Assembly (NCBI GenBank): GCA_037501455.1
Contig: CM074858.1
Span: forward strand, 96,072,001 to 96,136,000
Length of the DNA stretch: 64,000 nucleotides
Direction of reading: 5' to 3'
Source of the DNA: Lantana camara
Lineage: Eukaryota > Streptophyta > Magnoliopsida > Lamiales > Verbenaceae
Part shown: piece by piece, positions 58,997 to 64,000 of the stretch
Layout of the letters: each line of letters opens with the position of its first letter
Numbering within the stretch: the stretch's first letter is position 1
The notes under the pieces: model-generated
Databases searched by the model: none
Told to the model about the DNA's origin: nothing
Seen by the model: only the letters and a program-made list of their open reading frames with translations
Position numbers and translations under genes: made by a program

Positions 58997-60550
58997 TGTA
59001 ACGCCCTGGTTCCGGATGAACAGGTAAGCACGCCACGTGTGAGAGTTGAGCGTTAGGACTTTATTTTATTTCTTTTATTTCCTTAATTTCTTGCATTTCA
59101 TCATAATTAATTGAATCACATATCATTATATTTGCATGAAATTATATGAATTCATATCAAATTGGAAATTATTGCATGATTTGGAAATACTTGTTACGTG
59201 AAATAATTGCCGAACGTAATCTAATTGCTAAATTGTCCTTATATGATCATTCTTTTAAATTCGAGGACTTAATTGTATATTTATTTATTGTGCTTGATTG
59301 ATCAATTGCCAAAACATTCCATCCTTAATTGCATGACTTGAGGAGATGAGGGATTAAGTTGCAATTTCAATATGTCACCAAATTCAAAATTTGTGAATCA
59401 CGTACCTAAGCTTCTTCATGCTTCCAAAGCCATTTTCATCCAAAAATCATCAAGTTTTGCTTCCTTGTTTGCTTCGGTCCATCCAAGAGAGAAAGAGGGA
59501 AGAGATTTTATCAAATTCAATCAAGTTTTTCAAGAAATTTTCAAGCTTTTGAAGCTCAAGCATCCATCTTCATCATCTTCTTCCATTTCTTCCATTCAAG
59601 TACATGTAAGTGATATATATGATCTCTAGATGATGGAGTGATGAAGCTAGGGTTGGGAATTTGTTGAATAAATGGATCATTTGTTGATTATTACATGAAT
59701 ATATGAATTTTCCATGGATTGATGCATGAAAATTTGAAGAATTTGAGCTTACATGTTGAATTTGTACATGAACTTGAAGCTTAGGATTCTTGATGAATTT
59801 TACATAAATTGAGTGTTTATATGGAACTTTATGATACTTAAGCATGTATGCATAATATTTCCCAGAAAACTTGCATTTTGGAGCTTGAAAAATTCATGTT
59901 TTGGTGATTTTGGGTGTTGGCCGAGCCTTCCCCTGTTTTCTGCTCTGTTTTATTTCTGGCGTGACTGTAGGTCGCGGGTCGCGACCTAAACACACACCAA
60001 TCTGGTCGTGCCCGCTACCCACTCACAGATTTGGCATAAATGCAAGTTGCGCCCGCGACCAAAAATACACATAAAACTGGTCGCGCCCGCGACCCAAATC
60101 TGGCCTTGTTTCGACTTTGTGAAAAATTGGCCGAAAAAGTGCGACAAAAAAAAATAGATAAAAAATGGTCGCGACCGCTACCCTTGCAAAATCTGCCAAA
60201 ATTTCAAAATTTCACATTTCAATCCAAAGGTTTTATTGATTCCAAATTTCTATTCTATGATACATTTCATGCCAAAACATGATAATTTCATGCTACATTA
60301 ATCATGGCATGTCATTTCATCGCATATTCGCCGTTCGTCATAATTGGTCCATTTTGAGTCATGTCTCACGTATACACGTCTTAATTGCACAGATCACGAG
60401 CCCGTGGATGAGGAGCAGACACCATAGAGTTTATCCTTGTTATATTTTGTCGCACAGGTGAGGTTTTGTTCTAGTTACATAGAACCCTTACAACCTTTAT
60501 GTGAAAATTTCGGCCAAAATTTATTATATTTATAAATGTTCTTTCCAAAC
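58997..60550 (+). mobile_element. Left part of a long LTR-like unit (TGTAACGCCC family)
   Basis: Starts TGTAACGCCCTGG with CAGGTAAG soon after, as in the minus-strand start of 16784-17369. Near 60455 GGTGAGGTTTTGTTCTAGTT matches GGTGAGGTTTTAGGATTTTT in the 3.19 kb unit, at a similar distance from the start. It is interrupted at 60551 by another unit, and the remainder is not in view. The open frames inside (59372-59629, 60040-60282) are not recognisable proteins. Confidence 0.6.
59958..60186 (+). repeat. Cluster of GGTCGCG / CCCGCGACC words
   Basis: Five variants of (C/T)TGGTCGCGCCCGCGACCC occur in about 230 bp (near 59965, 60004, 60048, 60080, 60167), spaced 35-90 bp. Several are self-complementary. 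They stand out in otherwise AT-rich DNA. Confidence 0.7.
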
Positions 60551-61391
60551 TGTAGCACCCGGAACGCTAGGCACCACATCCCCCGCACTATAGTTCAATC
60601 CACATATGAGATGGACAACCCATACATGAATCAAGCCTATATAACGAACGGGAGACAATAAAAAAAAACACTACGAGGCTAGGCGGGACTAACCCTCAAA
60701 TAATAACCAAAAACAATTCAGAGCAATAAAAGCGGAAGCAATAGCATTTAATACTTATAGGTACCATATTTACATATTTACTTATAGATACCAACATTTA
60801 TATTTCAATACATTATCATCTCCAAATATAAATCCAAGACGTGCTACAAAATAACTAGTATCTATACAAGAACAAAGTATGAAGGAGAAGTGCTAGACCC
60901 AAATAAAAGACAAGCTAGACTCTAATTCCCGCCTAACACAAACCTGCAAAACTGAAAAGTTGAGGTGTCAGTCCAACACGGACTGAGCGAGGGGTTATAA
61001 ATAAATATATGCGCACATACATGCAAGTTATAATCTCGGGTAATATTATTGGAAAATAACAATACAATTTAATAAGATAAGAGATACTATCGCCCGAGAT
61101 TACAACCAATTCAATTTATTAATTCCATCAATTCAATACAATCAATTCGTGGCCCGACGAGTGAGGGCAATTCTCCAACCTTACTCCGACTGTGTACAAT
61201 CAATCAATTATTAGGTGATTAGGTGATCAAGCATTTAATTACGGTGCACAATTAGCAGTTTCAGTAACTCCTTCTTCCTCCGGGTGATGGTGGGATTGCA
61301 AGACCCCACCATCCAATCCGTGCGGGCAGAGGGTACATGAATCCCTAAGCCCGGAACTCCTTCCTCCCTTAATCTCCTAGGGGGTTCAGGG
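60551..61391 (-). mobile_element. Second LTR-like unit, reverse orientation, cut by a copia element
   Basis: Starts TGTAGCACCC, the reverse of the GGGTGCTACA end of the 3.19 kb unit. It shares with 16784-17369 the ordered blocks CACATCCCCCG, CGAACGGG and GGCGGGACTA, and GCGGAAGCAAT. It breaks at 61391, where the copia LTR begins. Target duplication candidate CAAAC (60546-60550); its partner lies outside. Confidence 0.65.
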
Positions 61392-63563
61392 TGTTGGGAA
61401 TGGTGCCCTGAAAATTCAATTTGTTGAATTAATTAAACTGAATTTACAGCGAGTTGTGAGTATTTCACATATTAATAATTAATGACGTGTGGTGGTATTC
61501 TCATATGAAATGTGTTTCATAGGAAAAGACTTTGAATACCGAAATCACGTGTCATTAAAGTTCTAGTCGGCAAGATAAGAATATGCTCTTATCAAGACTA
61601 TAACGTGGTTATATAAGATGATTAGTCTTTCGTCATAGGGAATGGTGATTCCAATTATAACACGTTGATGATTTTCAATAGGATTGGAAACATCGAACTG
61701 GACCACTGAGATTATTTATTTTATACTGCTATCTAAAATGAATAAAATCTCAGGAAGCATTGTACTCTTAATCCTGATAATATTTCGGCTTTAGGCATGT
61801 AGTGTTAGTTACTGTAACATACTCGAAGTGAGGTCTCGGTAACGGATGGCCAAAATACTTTGTATGTTCAGCGATTATATGAAATGCGCTAAAGAGTTAT
61901 GTTGATCGAGGAATATGTGGCCTTGCTGGAAGGTAAGAGATATCCTTGAAATAGATTTGCAAAAGTTCGAATAAGACTTTGGCCAAAGCACTTCGCGTGA
62001 TACGTCACCGAAGTTGTATGTTGAATGTGTTTCACATACAGAGAATTTGAACTTAAAGGCAAATCAATAAATTTCAAATTAGAGATGAAAAATAAATGAT
62101 AGTAGTTGCAATTTATTTTTCATGGATATTTACACGGAGGAGTAAAATGCGAAATTATTCTAGATCGAGAAATTCGTGAATAATTTAATTAATTTTAGAG
62201 TACAACAATATTTATTTAGTGGAATTAAATATTGTTAAATGGTAATTAATTATTATCATGAGATGATAATATATTAATCCATTTGGAGCTAAAATTAATT
62301 AGTCCTGCAGGTCCTGCAAGCCCCAATTGAAAAAACCCAGAGAGAAAATATTAAAAGGACAAAGAGAAATGAATTTTTCAAAGTGTTTGAAAATAGCCAA
62401 GGAATTTATTTTAAGAAAATAAATCAAGTTCCAAAGAGTAGGAAATGCACGGAATTTTATTTTGGAGAAAATAAAATTTTCATCGAGGAAAAAAAAATCG
62501 GTGATGACATGGCAGCTGACGTCAGCAAAGTGGGCCCATGTGGTGCTGACTGGGCAGCCGTGTGGCACGCCACGTGTGCGACACGTGGACGTCCCAGATC
62601 ACGCCACGTCAGTGCGAAAGCAACGGTCCAGATTTGATCGGACCGGGTCGGTCAAACGGGTCAGGGTGTCGGGTCAACAGGTCGGGTTTCGGGCAGGGTC
62701 GGTCCGGGTCAAACCCGGACACGTGTCACGTTCTGGAGCCCTCTACCCGCACCAACACGCGCCAACCACTTGGCGGCCTTCCGGCAGCGCGTGGGGGCGC
62801 GTGGAGACACGTGTCGACGCGTGGTTGGTGGTGTTGGATCCGCGGCGACGAGACCTTCAACGTGGTATCCTCGGTTTTCATGTCCAAGTTGTACACGCAA
62901 ATGGGGATGTGAAATGACTATTTTGCCCTTACTTTTGTGCATAAAATGACCGTTTTGCCCTCAGGTTTTTGCCTATAAATAGGCTGATCCCCTTGCCATT
63001 TCTCATATTCAGTTTTGGGATGGTTTTGGCCAAATTTTGGCTTTGAAACCAAGTCCCATTTTTCTCCTAGTTAATTCCGATTTATTTCGGAATTAATTTT
63101 AATTAGGTGTTTGTATAAAACGCCTAATTTCGGGAGAATAAACCCTGAAAAGGGTTTTCTAGTTTAAAGTTTATTTTCTCTAAGTATTTAGAGAAATACT
63201 TTCGGAGCCCACACTCCGAGGGTGTCCCTGGGGTCATTGCAGGGAAGCTCTTCCGGTCTCACGAGTGGGCAAGGAGCTGAAAAAATGCCGTTAGATAGCC
63301 ATGTTTGCAGTACGGTAATATTTTTCAGTTATTTTATTTTAAGCATGATAAATTATGTGCTTTTAAGTGTTAATTGCATGTTAGATATTTATCTGCTTAA
63401 GTGATTTAAAATTTATTATCAATTGCATGTATATACTTGAGTAGATCCGGCTAGTCTTCCGCTTTGTATTAAAATATTTTAGAAATATTTTAATACTTGT
63501 ATTATAATAAAAATTTTAAAATGTGGTCCCGGACTGCTACTGTTGTGGGCGCGCATCCCATCA
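61392..63563 (+). repeat. 5' LTR of a copia element, 2172 bp
   Basis: Starts TGTTGGGAATGG, ends GCGCATCCCATCA (TGTTGGGA and TCCCATCA form the terminal inverted repeat) and is followed two bases later by an initiator-Met primer site. A TATA box lies at 62973-62982. The candidate target duplication CAGGG (61387-61391) cannot be confirmed because the 3' end lies beyond the window. The LTR is long for copia. ORFs within it (62299-62942) overlap on both strands and are not credible. Confidence 0.75.
62973..62982 (+). promoter_or_regulatory. TATA box of the copia LTR
   Basis: CTATAAATAG in a GC-richer stretch, about 590 bp before the LTR end. It marks the probable start of the R region. Confidence 0.65.
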
Positions 63564-63565
63564 AG

Positions 63566-63580
63566 TGGTATCAGAGCCAT
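63566..63580 (+). other. Primer-binding site of the copia element
   Basis: TGGTATCAGAGCCAT, the classical initiator-Met tRNA primer match of plant copia elements, two bases after the LTR. Confidence 0.88.
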
Positions 63581-64000
63581 GCTCTAGATATATACATGCA
63601 TTGATATGATGCATGTGATGCATAATTTTAAATCTGATACTGTGCACGTAAATTCTGTCAAAGGAGGCTGGTTTTTAAGTGAGACCGTTGTGACCCCTCC
63701 AGTGTTTCCTGGGAATTTACGTGGAATGGTAATTTTCTGGGAATCGATTTCAATAATCTTCCTGGTTAATTACCGAATCAGTAAACATGATTTAAATTAT
63801 GAGATAATTTATTTATAACATGTTTACTTTATGCCATTTATTTTAAGCATGATAATTATGTGATAATTATAACAACAAGCTTAATTGATTTAATTTATGG
63901 CATAATTATTTTGTGTCATTTAAAATTTTAAGCATGATAATTATGTGATAATTATATGAAAGCATGCTTAATTATTTTATTTTATGGCATGATCATGATA
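63581..64000 (+). other. Start of the copia internal region
   Basis: AT-rich leader with repeated TTTAAGCATGATAATTATGTG (about 63843 and 63927). No gag start is visible before the window ends. Confidence 0.6.

Noticed and set aside
62299..62942. Overlapping frames in the copia LTR
   Set aside because: Four frames on both strands overlap in a GC-rich U3 region; none resembles a known protein.

Overview
This is a stretch of a flowering-plant nuclear genome, very probably a eudicot. It has intron-rich host genes with GT-AG introns, long AT-rich spacers and a heavy, layered load of LTR retrotransposons, MITEs and SINEs. The species cannot be named from the sequence alone.

Layout. (1) 1-15200: an old, stop-ridden Ty3/gypsy element of the Tat type ('element A', + strand). 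Its 5' LTR is cut by the window edge. A 3.19 kb LTR-like unit (4704-7895, TSD GAGTC) splits its RNase H region, and it carries an antisense gene (13746-10800, now broken). (2) 15201-17748: a decayed Ty1/copia element on the minus strand, with its own 586 bp insertion (16784-17369, TSD TGAAG). (3) 17819-22390: two CNL-type (CC-NBS-LRR) resistance-gene remnants on the minus strand, both pseudogenes, followed by LTR-like debris to about 23.3 kb. (4) 25447-40086: the host-gene island, with a six-exon PHD-finger/AIPP2-like gene (+), a seven-exon plastid UMP kinase gene (+) and a three-exon plant-specific gene of unknown function (-). (5) 40.5-43.9 kb: a cluster of tRNA-derived SINEs and MITEs; a hAT-type MITE sits inside one SINE. 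(6) 43965-57033: a hAT-type MITE split by a complete 12.6 kb Tat element ('element B', 44214-56798, - strand). B's two 819 bp LTRs differ at one site that I could find, its 2077-codon gag-pol frame is open, and its antisense gene is intact across three exons. (7) 57-64 kb: an old Tat LTR remnant, a 273 bp palindromic MITE, and a nest of two long LTR-like units (58997, 60551) into which a copia element with a 2.17 kb 5' LTR (61392-63563) has inserted. That element runs off the window.

How the parts relate. Elements A and B are the same family at different ages: A shows 9 substitutions and 1 indel over about 275 bp of LTR, B one difference over 819 bp. Comparing them separates conserved design from decay. 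Both keep gag-PR-RT-RH-archaeal-type RH-INT in one frame, a tandem array of hairpin-containing units, and an antisense TATA-exon-intron-exon-intron-exon gene between pol and the 3' LTR. The host genes look ordinary and functional. The most unusual content is the spliced antisense gene of the Tat elements, the related LTR-like units present in several sizes, and the datable nests with recognisable target-site duplications.
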